From assembly GCA_023846275.1 (NCBI GenBank), contig JAIUJO010000295.1:434001-498000 (forward strand): 64,000 nucleotides of DNA, in the 5' to 3' direction. Of this stretch, positions 23,770-36,089 are shown one piece after another. The position numbers and the translations under genes were made by a program. Position 1 is the stretch's first letter. Each line of letters starts with the position of its first letter. The notes below the pieces were generated by a model. That model was not told the DNA's origin. It saw only the letters and a program-made list of their open reading frames with translations, and searched no databases. This DNA comes from Vanilla planifolia (Eukaryota > Streptophyta > Magnoliopsida > Asparagales > Orchidaceae).

Positions 23770-26700
23770 TTTACTCTACTCTGTTCTAGCCTAATTAGCC
23801 TAGCCTATCCTAGACTAGCCTACCTAGCTCTACACTATTCTACTCTACTCTACTCTACACTACTTTACTATACCTTAGCCTAGCCCTATCCTAACCATGC
23901 CTAGCCAAGCTTAGCCTAACCTAGATCTACTCTACTTTAATACACTCTGCTCTACTCTATTGTACTATAACTTTGCCTAACTTAGCTTAACCTAACCTTG
24001 CTCTAATCTACTTTACTCTACCCTACTCTAGTCTACTCTACTCTAGTTTAGCCTTGTTTAGCATGGCTTGGCCTTGCCTAACCTAGCCCTGCTATGCTCC
24101 ATTGTGTGCTACTCTTCTCAGCTCTACTCTATTCTAATCTTCTCTACTCCACTCTACATTGCTCTATTATACTCTAGCCTAGCTTTAGCTGACCTAGCTC
24201 TACTATACTCTACTCTACTTTAACATAGCCTAACGTACCTTACCCTAGCCTAGCCTAACCTTGCTCTGCTCTGCTTTAATCAACTCTACTCTAGTTTACT
24301 CTAACCTAGCCTGGCCTAGCCTTAGCTAACATAGCTCTACTTTACTCTGCTTTACTCTGCTCTATTCTATTTTAGCATAGCCTAGCCTACGATAACCTAG
24401 CTTAGCTCTTATCTGCTCTACTCTACTTTGCTCTACTTTCATCTACTCTGCTTTGCTTCACTTTACCCTTCTCTGTGTTACTTAGCTCAGCTCAACTCTG
24501 CTCTGCTCTACTATACCCCATAATGCTCTATTCTACTCTACTCTACTTTAGCCTATCCTTGCCAAACCTAGCATAACTTAACCTAGCACTATTCTACTCT
24601 ACTATACTCCATTCTTACTAGCCTAGCCTAGCCTAACCTAACTCTACTCTACTGTACACTACACTACTCTACTCTACTCTAATCTAATCAACTCTACTCT
24701 ACTCTACTCAACTCTAATCTACTCTACTCTATTCTACTCCACACTACTTTAGTCTACTTTATAATACTTTACTCTACCCTACATTACTCTACTGTACTCC
24801 ACTCTACTCTAATCTACTCTACTTTTTTATACTCTAATCTACTCTACTCTTTTATACTCTATTCTACACTACTATACTCTACTCTAACTTAGACTAGGCT
24901 AACCTAGCTAAGCCTAAACTAGCTCTACTCTGCTCCGTATTGCTCTGCTTTGTTATGCTCTGCTTTGCTCTGCTTCACTCCGCTCTGCTCTACTTTGCTC
25001 TACTCTACTCTGCCTATCTCAACTTTACTCTTTTTTCTCTACTTTACTCTTCTCCAGTCCACTCTACTCTAACCTACTTTACTCTTCTCTTCTCTACTCT
25101 ACTCTACTAAACTCTACTCTAACCTAGCCTAACTTATCCAGCCTTGCCTTGCTTAGTCTAGCTTTGCATAACCTAGCTCTACTCTACTCTGCTCCTCTCT
25201 ACTCTTCTCTGCTCTACGCTACTATTCGCTATTGTACTATACTCTAGCTTAGTTTAGCAAATCTTAGCCTAGCCTAGCCTAATCTAGCTCTACTGTACTC
25301 TACTCTACACTACGTTACTATACTTTAACCTTGCCCAACCTTTTTCTACTTTACTCTACTCTACTCTAATCTACTCTTCTATACTCTACTCTACACTAAC
25401 TACCTAGCCTAGCCTAACCTAACCTAGATCTACTCTACTCTACTCTAATCTAGCCTAGCTTAGTTTAGCCTAGCGTAGCTTTGCCTAACTAAGCTTTACT
25501 TTGCTCTGCTCTACTCTTCTCGGTTGCTGTCTACTCTACTCTACTCTACTTTGCTCTGCTATACACATACCTAGCCTAGCCTAACTTAGCTCTACTCTAC
25601 TCTATTCTACTCTATAATACTCTAGCCAAGCCTAGCCTACCTTAGCCTAAAAAAGCCTAACCTTGCTCTACTCAACTCTACTCGACTATACTCTAGTGTA
25701 GTTTAACCTAGCTTAGCCTAGCTTAACCTAGCCTAGCCTCACCTAATCTAGCCTAACCTAACCAAGCTCTATCTACTCTACTCTACTCTACTCTACTCTA
25801 CTATGCTCTACTCTACTCTCCTCTACTCTACTCTACTCTACTCTACTCCACACTACTCTACTCTACTCTGCTCTACTCTACTCTCTTCTACTCTACTCTA
25901 AACTACTCTACTCTGTTGTAATCTACTCTCCTCTACTCTCCTCTACTCTGCTCTACTCTAACATAACCTAGCCTAGCATAGTCTAACTTAGTTGTACTCT
26001 ACACTACTCTAACCTAGCCTAACCTCGCCTAACTTAGCTCTACCCTACTTTGTTATGCTCTACTTTACTTTGGTCTGCTCTACTCTGCTCAACACTACTT
26101 TGCTCTCCTTTGTAGTGCACCACTATACTCTACTCTACTCTACCCTAAGCTCGTTAAGCCTCGCATAAGTTGTCCTGGCCTAACCGAGCAATACTATACT
26201 CTACTCTACTCTATTCTACTCTACCCTACACTGCTCTACTCCACTTAGCTCTACTATGCTCTACTTAGTTTTGCTCTACTGTACTCTACTCTACTCTACA
26301 CAATTATATTCTAGCCTAGCCAAACCTATCCTAACCTATCACATTCTACTCTACTCGACTCTAGCTTAGTCTAACCTAGCCTAGTTGAGCCTAGCCTAAC
26401 CTAGCTCTACTCTACTCTGCTCTGCTCTATTCTACTCAACTCTACTTTGCTCTACTCTACTCTACTCTACCATTACAAATCCTTGCCCAACCTAGCATAG
26501 CCTAGCCTAACCTATCATAGCCTAGCTTATCCTAACCTAGCTCTACTCTACTCTACTCTGCTCTACTTTACTCTAGCCTAGCCTAACTAAGCCTAAATTA
26601 GCTTTATGCTACTCGACTCTACTCTACTATACTCTACACTACTCTAATCTACTCTACTACTATACTCTACTCCACTCTACTCTAACAAAACCCAACTTAA
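23770..26700 (+). repeat. Segmental duplication within the array, copy A
   Basis: The order of distinctive variant strings here recurs in copy B about 3.7-3.9 kb downstream. Anchors in A and B are: AGTTTAGC..TTGTTTAGCAT at 24045 and 27794; CTTACTAGCCTAGCC at 24614 and 28393; AGCTCTACTCTGCTC followed by TGTA/CGTA at 24921 and 28605; AGTTTAGCAAATCTTAGCC at 25251 and 29174; AGCTTAGTCTAACCTAGC at 26363 and 30226. Offsets are 3749, 3779, 3684, 3923 and 3863 bp. The order is preserved, and the offset changes are explained by gain and loss of pentamers. The edges are approximate and may extend further left. Confidence 0.65.
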
Positions 26701-27539
26701 CCTAGCCAAACCTAGCCCTACTCTACTTACTTTACTCTAGTCTACTCAAGCTTAGCCTAGCCTAGCCTAGCCAAGCCTAACCTAACCTAGCTCTGCTCTG
26801 CTATACTCCACATTGCTCTACTCTACTGTAGTTTACTCTCCTCTACTCTAGCCTAACCTAACTTAACTTAACCTAGGTTTACTCTTTTTTACCCTTACCT
26901 AGCCTAACCTTGCCTAGCTTAGCTTAACCAAGCTCTACTCTACTTTACTCTACTTTTGTTTGCTCTGCTCTGCTTTGCTCTACTCTACTCTACTGTAATC
27001 TACTCTACTTTACTTTACTCTACTCTACTTATCAATACTCCGCACTTCTTTACTCCATTATGCTCAAGCTTAGCTCAGCTCAGCTCTACTCTACTCTTCT
27101 TAGCTCTGCTCTACTTTACTATGCTCCACTCTACTTAACTTTATTCTGCCCTACATTAGTCTACCCTACTCTGCTTTAACCTAGCCTAACCTAGCTTTGC
27201 TTGGCCTAGCTTAGCCTAACATAGCTCAACTTTTCTTTGCTATACTCTAGTCTTTTCTACATTACTTTTTTCTGCTCTCCTCTCCTCTACTCAGCTCTGC
27301 TCTACTATACTCTACACAGCATTGCTCTACTCTACTCGACTTTACACTACTGTAGCCTAGCCTAGCCTAGCCACTCTAACTTCACCTAACCTAACCTAAC
27401 CTTGCTTGAATCTACTTTACTCTAGCCTAGCCTTGCCAAGCCTAACATAGCTCGCTCTACTCTACTCTATTATTCTTTACTCTACTCTTATCTACTCTAC
27501 TTATCTTCTTTGCTCTTCTCTACTCTTCTCTACTCTACT

Positions 27540-30500
27540 TTACTCTAGCCTTGTTTAGCCTAGCCTAGCCCAGACTAGCCCACCTAGCTCTACTCTATTC
27601 TACTCTACCTTACTATACTTCACAATACTCTAGCATAGCCTACACTAGCCTTGCCATGGCTAGCTAAGCCTAGCCTAACCTAGATCTACTTTATTTTACT
27701 AAACTCTAATATACTCAACTCTATTCTACTATACTCTACTATACTATACTCTAACTTTTCTTAACCTTGCTCTGTTCTACTATACTCTACTCTAGTTTAG
27801 CATTGTTTAGCATAGCTTAGCCTAGCCTAACCTAGCTCTACTCTACATTGCTCTGTGCTGCTCTTCTCAACTCTGCTCTACTCTACTCTTCTCTACTTTA
27901 CTCTACTCTACTATACTCTAGCCTACCCTTGCCTAACCTAGCTTTACTCTACTATACTCTACTCTAACATAGCCTAACATACCTTAGTCTAGCCTAGCCT
28001 AACCTTGCTCTACTCTATTCTAATCTACTCTACTTTAGTCTACTCTAACTTAGCCTAGCCTAGTCTAACTTAGCCTAGCCTAGTCTAACCTAACCTAGCC
28101 TACTCTAACCTAACCTTGCTCTACTCTACTGTGCTTTACTCTACTCTATTCTAGCCTAGCCTAGCCTTGTATAACCTAGAATTGCTCTGCTCTACTCTGC
28201 TCTACTTTGCTTTACTCTACTCTACTTCACTTCACTTTGCTCTACACTACTCAACTCAACTCAACTATGCTTTACTCTTCTCTACTCCATAATACTCTAT
28301 TCTACTCTACTCTACTGTAAGCTAGCCTAGCCCAACTTAGCCTAACATAACCTAGTTCTACTCTACTCTACTTTACTCTACTATACTCCACTCTTACTAG
28401 CCTAGCCTAGTCTAATCTAACTCTACTCTACTCCACTCTACTCTACTCTACTCTGATCAACTCCACTCTACTCTACAAAACATTAATCTACTCTACCTTA
28501 CAATACTCTACTATACTTCACTCTTCTCTACACTAATCTACTCTACTCTATTATACTCTGCTCTACTCAAACTTTGCTTAAGCTAGCCTTGCTTAGCCTA
28601 ACCTAGCTCTACTCTGCTCTGTACTACTATGCTTTGCTTAGCTTTGCTCTACTTTGCTCTGCTCTACTCTACTCTACTATACTCTACTCTATTATGCTCT
28701 GCTCTGTTCTGCTCAACTTTACTTTTTTTTACTCTACTTTACTCTTCACTCTGCTCTACTCTACTCTACTCTACTTTACTCTTCCCTTCTCTACTCTACT
28801 TTACTCTACTCTACTCTAACATAGCCTAACTTAGTATAACCTAGCTCTACTCTGCTCTGCTTTCCTCTGCTCAACTCTACTCTACTCTACTCTACTATTT
28901 TTTGATCTACTATGCTTTTCTCTTCTCTACTCTACTCTAATCTACTCTACACTAGCCAAGCTTAGCTTATCCACTCTAACTTAACCTAGCCTAGCCTAGC
29001 CCAACCTAACCTTGTTATACTCTACTCTACTCTAGCCTAGCCTAACTGGCTCTTTTAGGCTCTACTCTACTCTGCTCTACTCCACTCTATTCTGCTCTAC
29101 TCTGCTATACTCTACTCTGCTCTGCTCTGCTCTATTCCATGCTACTCTTCTCTACTCTACTCATCTCTTGTCTAGTTTAGCAAATCTTAGCCTAGCCTAG
29201 CTTAATCTAGCTCTACTGTACTTCACTCTACACTAAATTACTATACTTTAGCCTTGGCCAACCTTGCTCTACCTTACTCTACTCTACTCTACTCTAATAT
29301 ACTCTTGTATACTCTATTCTATTATACACTACTCTAACTTAGCCTAGCATAGCCAAACCTAGCTCTACTCTACTCTACTCTACCCTACTCTAGTCTACTC
29401 TACTCTAGCCAACCTAGTTTAGCCTAGCTTAGCTTATCCTAACCTAGCTCTACTCTACTCTGATCTACTCTACTCTACTCTACTCTACTCTACTCTACTC
29501 TTCTCTACTCTTCTCTACACTACTCTACTCTACTTTACTCTATTATTCTCTAGCCTAGCCTACCCTAGCCTAGCCTAAACTAGCTCTACTCTACTCTACT
29601 TTACTCTACTATAGCCTAGCTTAACCTAGCTTAAGCTTGCTTAACCTAGCCTAGCCGAACCTAGCCTAGCCTAACCTAACCATGCTCTATTTACTCTACT
29701 CTACTCTATTATGCTCTACTTTAGTCTCTTCTACTCTACTCTACTCTACTCTACTCTACTCTACTCTACTCTACTCTTCTCTCCTCCACTCTACTCTACT
29801 CTACTCTCCTCTACTCTACTCAACACAACTCTACTCTACTCTATTATACTCTCTTCTAATATACTTTGCTCTACTCTACTCCACTCTAATCTACTCTACT
29901 CTAACCTAACCCAACATAGCATAACCTAACTTAGCTGTACTCTACTCTACTCTAGCCTAGTCTAACCTAGCCTAACCTAGCTCTACTCTACTTTGCTATG
30001 CTTTACTCTACTCTACTCTGGACTGCTCCACTCTACTCTACTTTACTCTACTCTAGCCTACTTTAGCCTTGCATAAGCTAGCCTAGCCTAATCGAGCTCT
30101 ACTCTACTCTATCTACTCTACTCTACTCTACTCTACCCTACTCTGCTCTACTCTACTCTACATTGCTATACTCTAGCCTAGCCTAACCTATCCTAACCTA
30201 TCATTACTCAACTCTACTCGACTCTAGCTTAGTCTAACCTAGCATAGTCGAGCCTTACTTAACCTAGCCTAACTTACCTCTACTCTACTCTTCTTTACTC
30301 TACTTTACCCTACTCTTCCTTGCTCTTCTTTGTACTGCTCTACTCTACTCTACCATAGTAAAGCCTAGCCCAACATAGCCCAGCCTAGCCTAACCTAGTG
30401 TAGCCTAACTTAACCTCACCTAGCTATACTCGATTCCACTCTGCTCTACTTTATTCTAGCCTAGCCTAACCTGGCTAAAATTAGCTCCAGTTTACTCTAC

Positions 30501-30560
30501 TCTAATTTACTATACTATACAATACTCTACTCTACTCTCCTCTACTCTAACGAAATCTAG
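27540..30560 (+). repeat. Segmental duplication within the array, copy B
   Basis: This is the partner of the 23.77-26.70-kb segment, in direct orientation; the shared anchors are listed there. Matching also covers the junction CCATGGCTAGCTAAGCC followed by CCTAACCTAGATCTACT (about 27653-27690), equivalent to about 23897-23935 in copy A. The right part of copy B is in turn similar to 32.26-33.40 kb, so successive amplification events overlap. Confidence 0.65.
28045..28084 (+). repeat. Perfect 20-bp tandem repeat, two copies
   Basis: CTAACTTAGCCTAGCCTAGT is present twice in a row, copying four pentamers as a unit. A comparable 20-bp doublet (TATCCTAGCCTAACCTAACC) lies at 41616-41655. Confidence 0.8.
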
Positions 30561-31830
30561 CTTAGCCTAACCTAGTTATATTATACTCTGCTCTGCTCAT
30601 CTCAACTCTGCTATACTATACTCTACTCTGCTCTGCCATGCTCTACTCCTCTCTACTCTACTCTGTTACGCTCTTTTCTCTTCTGCTCAACTCTACTCTA
30701 CTCTAGCCTTTCCTAGCCTAGCCTAACCTTGCCTAACCAAGCTTAACTCTACTCTACTCTACTCGTCTCGTCTCTAGCCTAGCCTAGCCTAGCCAAGCAT
30801 AGACTAGCCTAACCTAGCTCAAAATTAATCCTCTACTCTACTCTACTCTACTCTACTCTCCTCTACTTTAATCTACTCTATTATACTCTATCCTAGCTTA
30901 GCCTAGCCTAGCTTAACCTAGCTCTACTCTATTATACTCTACTCTAGCACAGGTTAGCCAAGCTAAGCCTAGCCTTTTCTAGCCTTGCCTAGCTTAGCCT
31001 AACCTAACTCTACTCAGCTCTACTTTGTGCTACTTTGTTCTGCTCTGCTCAGCTCTTTTTTGTTCTGCTCAGCTCTACTTCACTCTACTCTACTCTTCTA
31101 TACTCTAGCCTAGCTTAGCTTAACCTAACTCTACTCTACTCTTCTCTACTGTACTCTACTATACTCTACTTTAGCCTGGCATAGCCTAACCTAGCCTATC
31201 CTAACCTAACCTAGCTTAACTCTACTCTACTTTACTTTACTCTACTCTACTCTATCTTAGCTTAGCATAGCATTCCCTAGCCTAGCTTAGCCTAACCGTG
31301 CCTAACTTAGCTGTACTCTACTTTATTTTACTCTTCTCTACTCTAATATTCCCTACTTTACTCTACTCTATCTTAACTTAGCCTAGCCTTGCCTAACCTA
31401 ACCAAGCTCTACTCTACTTTACTATGTTATACTCTATTCTGCTCTGGTCTGCTTTGCTTTACTTTGCTATGCTCTACTCTACTGTGGTTTTCTCTGCTCT
31501 GTTTTACTCTACTTGTTGCTGCTCTGCTTTACATTACTTTGCTTTCCTCCACTCTACTCTAGCCTAATCAAGAATAAACTAGCTTTTCTCTACTCTACTC
31601 TACTATACTCTACTTTGCTCTACTTTGCTTTACTTTCCTCTTCTCTACTCTGCACTTTTCTACTCTCTTATGCTCTTCTCTACTTTGCTCTTGTCTACTC
31701 TATTTTGCTCTACTCTACTCTACTCTCCTCTACTCTTCTCTACTCTACTTTACTTTGCTCTACTCGACCCTACTCTTTACTTCTCTGCTCTACTCCACTC
31801 TACTCTGTTATGCTTTACTTAGTTCAGCTC
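30175..31830 (+). repeat. Roughly 2-kb higher-order repeat, unit 1
   Basis: Anchors shared with the next unit are: CCTATCCTAACCTATCA-type then AGCTTAGTCTA (30226 and 32306, offset 2080), a TAAAATTAGCTC/ATAAATTAGCTC string (about 30476 and 32553), AACCTAACTCTACTCA (31001 and 33120, offset 2119), an AGCTTTTCTCTACTCTACTC string (about 31582 and 33445), and then the CTCCT tract (31838 and 33686, offset 1848). The unit has the same order of parts, with length differences in CTCTA blocks. Confidence 0.6.
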
Positions 31831-31837
31831 TACTCTA

Positions 31838-31916
31838 CTCTCCTCTCCTCACCTCTCCTCTTCTCTCATCTCCTCTCCTCCCCTCTCCTCTCCTCTTCTC
31901 TCCTCCCCTCTCCTCT
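31838..31916 (+). repeat. CTCCT pure-pyrimidine tract, unit 1
   Basis: About 80 bp of almost pure CTCCT/CTCTC units with two A interruptions (ACCTC, CATCT), flanked on both sides by ordinary CTCTA units. A long, near mirror-symmetric homopyrimidine run of this type can in principle form triplex (H-) DNA. Confidence 0.85.
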
Positions 31917-32263
31917 ACTCTACTCTACTCTTCTCTACTCCACTCTACTCTACTCAACTCTACTCTACTCGACTCTACTCTAACCTAACTTAGCCTAGAA
32001 AAGCCTAAGTTAGCTTTACTCTACTCTAGCCTAGGCCAACCTAGCTCTGCTCTACTCTACTCTGCTCTGCTATACTCTACTCTGCTCTACTCTACTCTAC
32101 TTAAGCCTAGTTTAGCCTAGCATAACCTAACCTAGCCTAATGGAGCTCTACTTTACTCTACCCTACTTTACTCTGCTCTACTCTATTATGCTCTGCTCGG
32201 CTCCACTCTACTCTGCTCTTCTTTTTTCTGCTCTACTCAACTCTACTCTATACTACTATATGC

Positions 32264-33680
32264 TAGCTCATCCTAACCTATCACTACTCTACTCTACTCA
32301 ACTTTAGCTTAGTCTATCCTAGCCTAGTTGGACTTAGCCTAACCTAACCTAACCCAGCTCTACTCTACTCTGCTCTACTCTACTCTACTTTGCTCTACTC
32401 TACTATACTATACTCTACTCTACTCTACCTTTGCAAAGCCTAGCCTAACCCAGCCTACCCTAGCCTAACTTAGCATATCTAGCTTATTTTAACATAGCTC
32501 TACTTGACTCCACTCTATTCTACATTACTTTCCTCTAGCCTAGCCTAACCTGGCATAAATTAGCTCTATTTTACTCTAATCTACTCTACTCTACTCTACT
32601 CTATACTACTCTACTCTACTCTACTCTACTCTCTCTACTCCAACAAGCTTAGCTTAGCCTAACCTAGCTATACTCTACTCTGCTCTGCTCTACGCAACTA
32701 TGCTCTGCTCTGCTTTACTCTGCTCTACTCTGCTCTGCTCTGCTATACTCTACCCCTTTCTGCTCTGCTCTTCTCTTCTCTTTGCAGCTCTGCTCTACTT
32801 TGCTCAACTCTACTCTACTGTACTCTAGCCTAACCTAACATAGCCTAACTTTAATTAATCGAGCTTTACTCTACTCTTCTTTACTCTACTCTACTCTACT
32901 TGACTCTAGCCTAGCCTAGCCTAGCCAAGCCTATCCTAACCTAGCTCTTAACTCCTCTACTATACTCTACTCTACTCTATGCTCCTTTAGTCTACTCTAC
33001 TATACTCTTCTCTAACCTAGCTTAGCCTAGCCTAGCCTAACCTAGCTCTACTCTACTCTACTCTAGCGTAGCTTAGCTTAGCCTAGCCTAGAAATTTCTT
33101 GCCTCGCATAACTTAGCCTAACCTAACTCTACTCAACTCTGCTCTATGCTGGTTTGCTCTACTCTGTTTTCCTCAGCTTTGCTCTACTCTACTCTGCTCT
33201 ACTGTACTCTATCTTAGCTTAGCTTAACCTAGCTCTACTCCACTCTACTATATTGTACTCTATTATAGTCTACTTTAGTCAAGCATAGCCTTTCCAAGCC
33301 TATCCTAACATAACCTAGACTATACTCTACTTTCCTTTACTTTACTCTACTCTACTCTAGCTTAGCCTTGTCTTACTTAACCTAGAGTAGCCTAGCCTAG
33401 CTCTGCTTTACTCTACTCTACTCCAGCCTAGCATAGCATAACCTAGCTTTTCTCTACTCTACTCTGCTCTACTCTACTTTGCTTTACTTTTCTCTACTAT
33501 GCTCTACTCTCTTCTACTCTATTATGCTCTTCTCTACTCTGCTCTGATCTACTCAACTTTGCCCTACTCTACTATGCTCTACTCTAATCTTCTCTTCTCT
33601 ACTCTGCTTTGCTTTGCTCTACTCTAACCTATTTTGTTCTTCTCTACTCTACTCTACTCTATTATGCTCCACTTACCTCA
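32264..33680 (+). repeat. Roughly 2-kb higher-order repeat, unit 2
   Basis: Matches unit 1 (30.18-31.83 kb) in order, ending likewise in a CTCCT tract. It includes a local oddity, AGAAATTTCTTGCCTCG at about 33089, where unit 1 has AGCCTTTTCTAGCCTTG. This shows the two are diverged relatives rather than a recent exact duplication. Confidence 0.6.
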
Positions 33681-33685
33681 GCTCT

Positions 33686-33770
33686 ACTCTCCTCTGCTCT
33701 CCTCACCTTTCTTCTCCTCTCCTCTCCTCTCCTCCACTCTCCTCTCCACTCCTCCGCTCCCCTCTCGTCT
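33686..33770 (+). repeat. CTCCT pure-pyrimidine tract, unit 2
   Basis: About 85 bp of CTCCT-type units with interruptions (CACCT, CCACT, CCGCT, TCGTC). It is followed by CTCTA units and then an AGCCAAACCAAGCCTAGCTC segment at 33851. That segment matches one starting at 36137 (offset 2286) after the third tract. Confidence 0.85.
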
Positions 33771-33850
33771 ACTTTACTCTACTCTACTCTACTCCACTCC
33801 ACTCTACTCTGCTCTACTATACTCTACTCTACTCTACTCTGCTTTACTCT

Positions 33851-35960
33851 AGCCAAACCAAGCCTAGCTCACCTAATCTAGCTCTACCCTACTCTACTCT
33901 AGTCTAGCCTAACCTAACCTAATTTAGCTCTACTTCACTCTACTCTACTCTAACCTTGCCTAGCCTAGCATAGAATAACAAAACTCTACTCTACTCTGCT
34001 CTGCTCTTTTGCATATTTCTACTCTTCTCTACTCTAATCTACTCTCCTCTCCTCTACTCTACTGTACTCTGCATTACTCTACTCTGCTCTACTCTACTCT
34101 ACTCTACACTCCTCTACTCTACCTAACCCTAACTTAGCCAAACTAACCTCTACTCTACTCTAGCCAACCGTAACCTACCATAGCCTACCCCAGCCTAGCC
34201 TAACCAATACCAGTCTAGCCTAACCTAGCTCTACTCTGTTATACTCTACTCTACTATACTCTACTTTACTCTATAATACTTTTGCCTAGCTTAGCCTAGC
34301 AAAACCAAGCTCTACTCTACTCCACTCTACACTCCTCTACTGTGCTCTACTTTACTCTACTTTGTACTCTATCTAGCCTAGCTTAACCTAGCCCTATTCT
34401 ATCCCACTTTACTCTACTCTACTCTAATCGAGCTTAGCCTAACCCAACCTAGCTCTACCCTACTCTCCTACTTTTTTTTGCTCTACTCTATTTGGCTCTA
34501 CTTAACTCTTACCTAGCCAAGCTTAGCCTAGCCTAACCTGACTCAACTTTGCTCTGCTCTACTCTACTCTACTCTACTCTTCTCTACTTTACTCTATTCT
34601 ACTCTACTCTACTCTGCTTTACTCTACTCAGTTCTATGCCACTCTACTCTACTCTAGCCTAGGCTAGCCTAGGCTAGCCTAACCGAGCCAAACCTAACCT
34701 AGCTTTACTGTACTCCAATTTAGCCTAGCCTAACCTCGTGTAACCTAGCCTAACCAAACCTAGCCTAATATAACCTAGCTCTTCTCTACTCTACTCTACT
34801 CAATTATACTATATTCTACTCAAATCTACTGTACTTTACTCTACCCTAACATAGCCTAGCCTAGCTTAGACTAGTATAACTTAAACAAACCTAGCTCTAC
34901 CATGCTTTACTCTCCTCTGCTCTACTCAACTTTGCACTTCCCTGTTTTTCTCTTCTCTACTACGTATACTCTGTTATACTCTACTCTGCTCTTCTCTACT
35001 CTGCTTTTCTCTACTCTACTCTACTCTTCTCTAGTCTACTCTTCTTTACTCTAATCTACCCTAGCCTATCCTAGACTTGCTTAGACTAACTGAGCTCTAC
35101 TATTCTACACTTGTCTATGCTACTCTACTTTATTCAGCTCTACTCTACTCTACTCTAGCCCAGCTTAGCCTTGCCAACCCTTGCCTAGCCTATCCTAGCC
35201 TAGCGTAACCTAACTCTACTCTATCTTCTTTATTCTCCTCTAAAATATTATACAGTTCTCTACTCTACTTTACTCTACCTAACATTAACCTAGCCTAGCC
35301 TAGACGAGCATAACCTAGCTTTACTCTGCTCTAGCCTAACTTAGCTCTGCTCTACTCTACACTATTCTTGTCTACTATACACAGCTTTATGCTACTCTAC
35401 TCTACTCTACTCTACTATGCTCTACTCTACTCTACTCTGCTCGACACTTCTCTACTCTGTAATACACTATTCTACTCTACTCTTCTCTACTCCACTCTGC
35501 TCTGCTCTAACTTACTCTAGCCTAGCCTAATCGAATCTAGCTCTACTTTACTCTACTCTACTCTATTCTATTCTACTCTCTAACATAGCCTAGCCTAACC
35601 CAGCTTTACTATTATCTACTCTACTCTACTCTGCTCTATGTTACTCTACTCTACTTTGCTCTACTCTACTCTGCTACACTCTACTTTATTCTTCTCTACT
35701 CTATTATACTTTAGCCAAGCCTAGCCTAACCTAACTTAGCTTTACTCTACTCTACTCTGCTATACTCTACTCTATTTTACTCTACTATGCTTTACTTTAA
35801 TCTACTCTAACATAGCCTAACTTAGCTCTACTCTGCTCTGCTCTGTTATACTTTACAATGCTTTTCTTTTCTCTATTTTGTTATACTATTACTCTACTAT
35901 TCTCTTCTCTACCTTGCTTTGGTCTACTCAGCTCAGCTCTACTATGCTATCTTACTTTGC
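33851..35960 (+). repeat. Array between second and third CTCCT tracts (likely unit 3)
   Basis: The composite pentamer array continues. The segment after tract 2 (AGCC AAACC AAGCC, then CACCTAATCTAGCTCT, at 33851) corresponds to the one after tract 3 at 36137, giving a 2286-bp period for this unit. I could place fewer internal anchors here than between units 1 and 2, so its equivalence along its whole length is tentative. Confidence 0.45.
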
Positions 35961-35969
35961 TCTGCTCTA

Positions 35970-36042
35970 CTCTCCTCTCCTCTCCTCCTCTCTACTCTTC
36001 TTTCCTCTCCTCTCTACGAATCTCCTCCTCTCATCTCCTCCA
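35970..36042 (+). repeat. CTCCT pure-pyrimidine tract, unit 3
   Basis: CTCCT-type tract with short interruptions (CTACTCTTC, TACGAAT), followed about 30 bp later by a further CTCCTCTCTCCC stretch. It is the third member of the series at 31.84, 33.69 and 35.97 kb. Confidence 0.8.
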
Positions 36043-36089
36043 TTCTACCCTACTCTACTCCACTCTACTGTACTCCTCTCTCCCTTACT

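Noticed and set aside
31513-31983. 156-codon + strand open frame, the longest of many in the array
   Set aside because: It is a translation of CTCTA/CTCCT repeats (LYSTL and SPLLSS strings), overlapped by equally open frames in other + phases. It has no domain, no non-repeat sequence and a start from a chance ATG variant. The same applies to all open frames in 1-7630 and 9927-64000.
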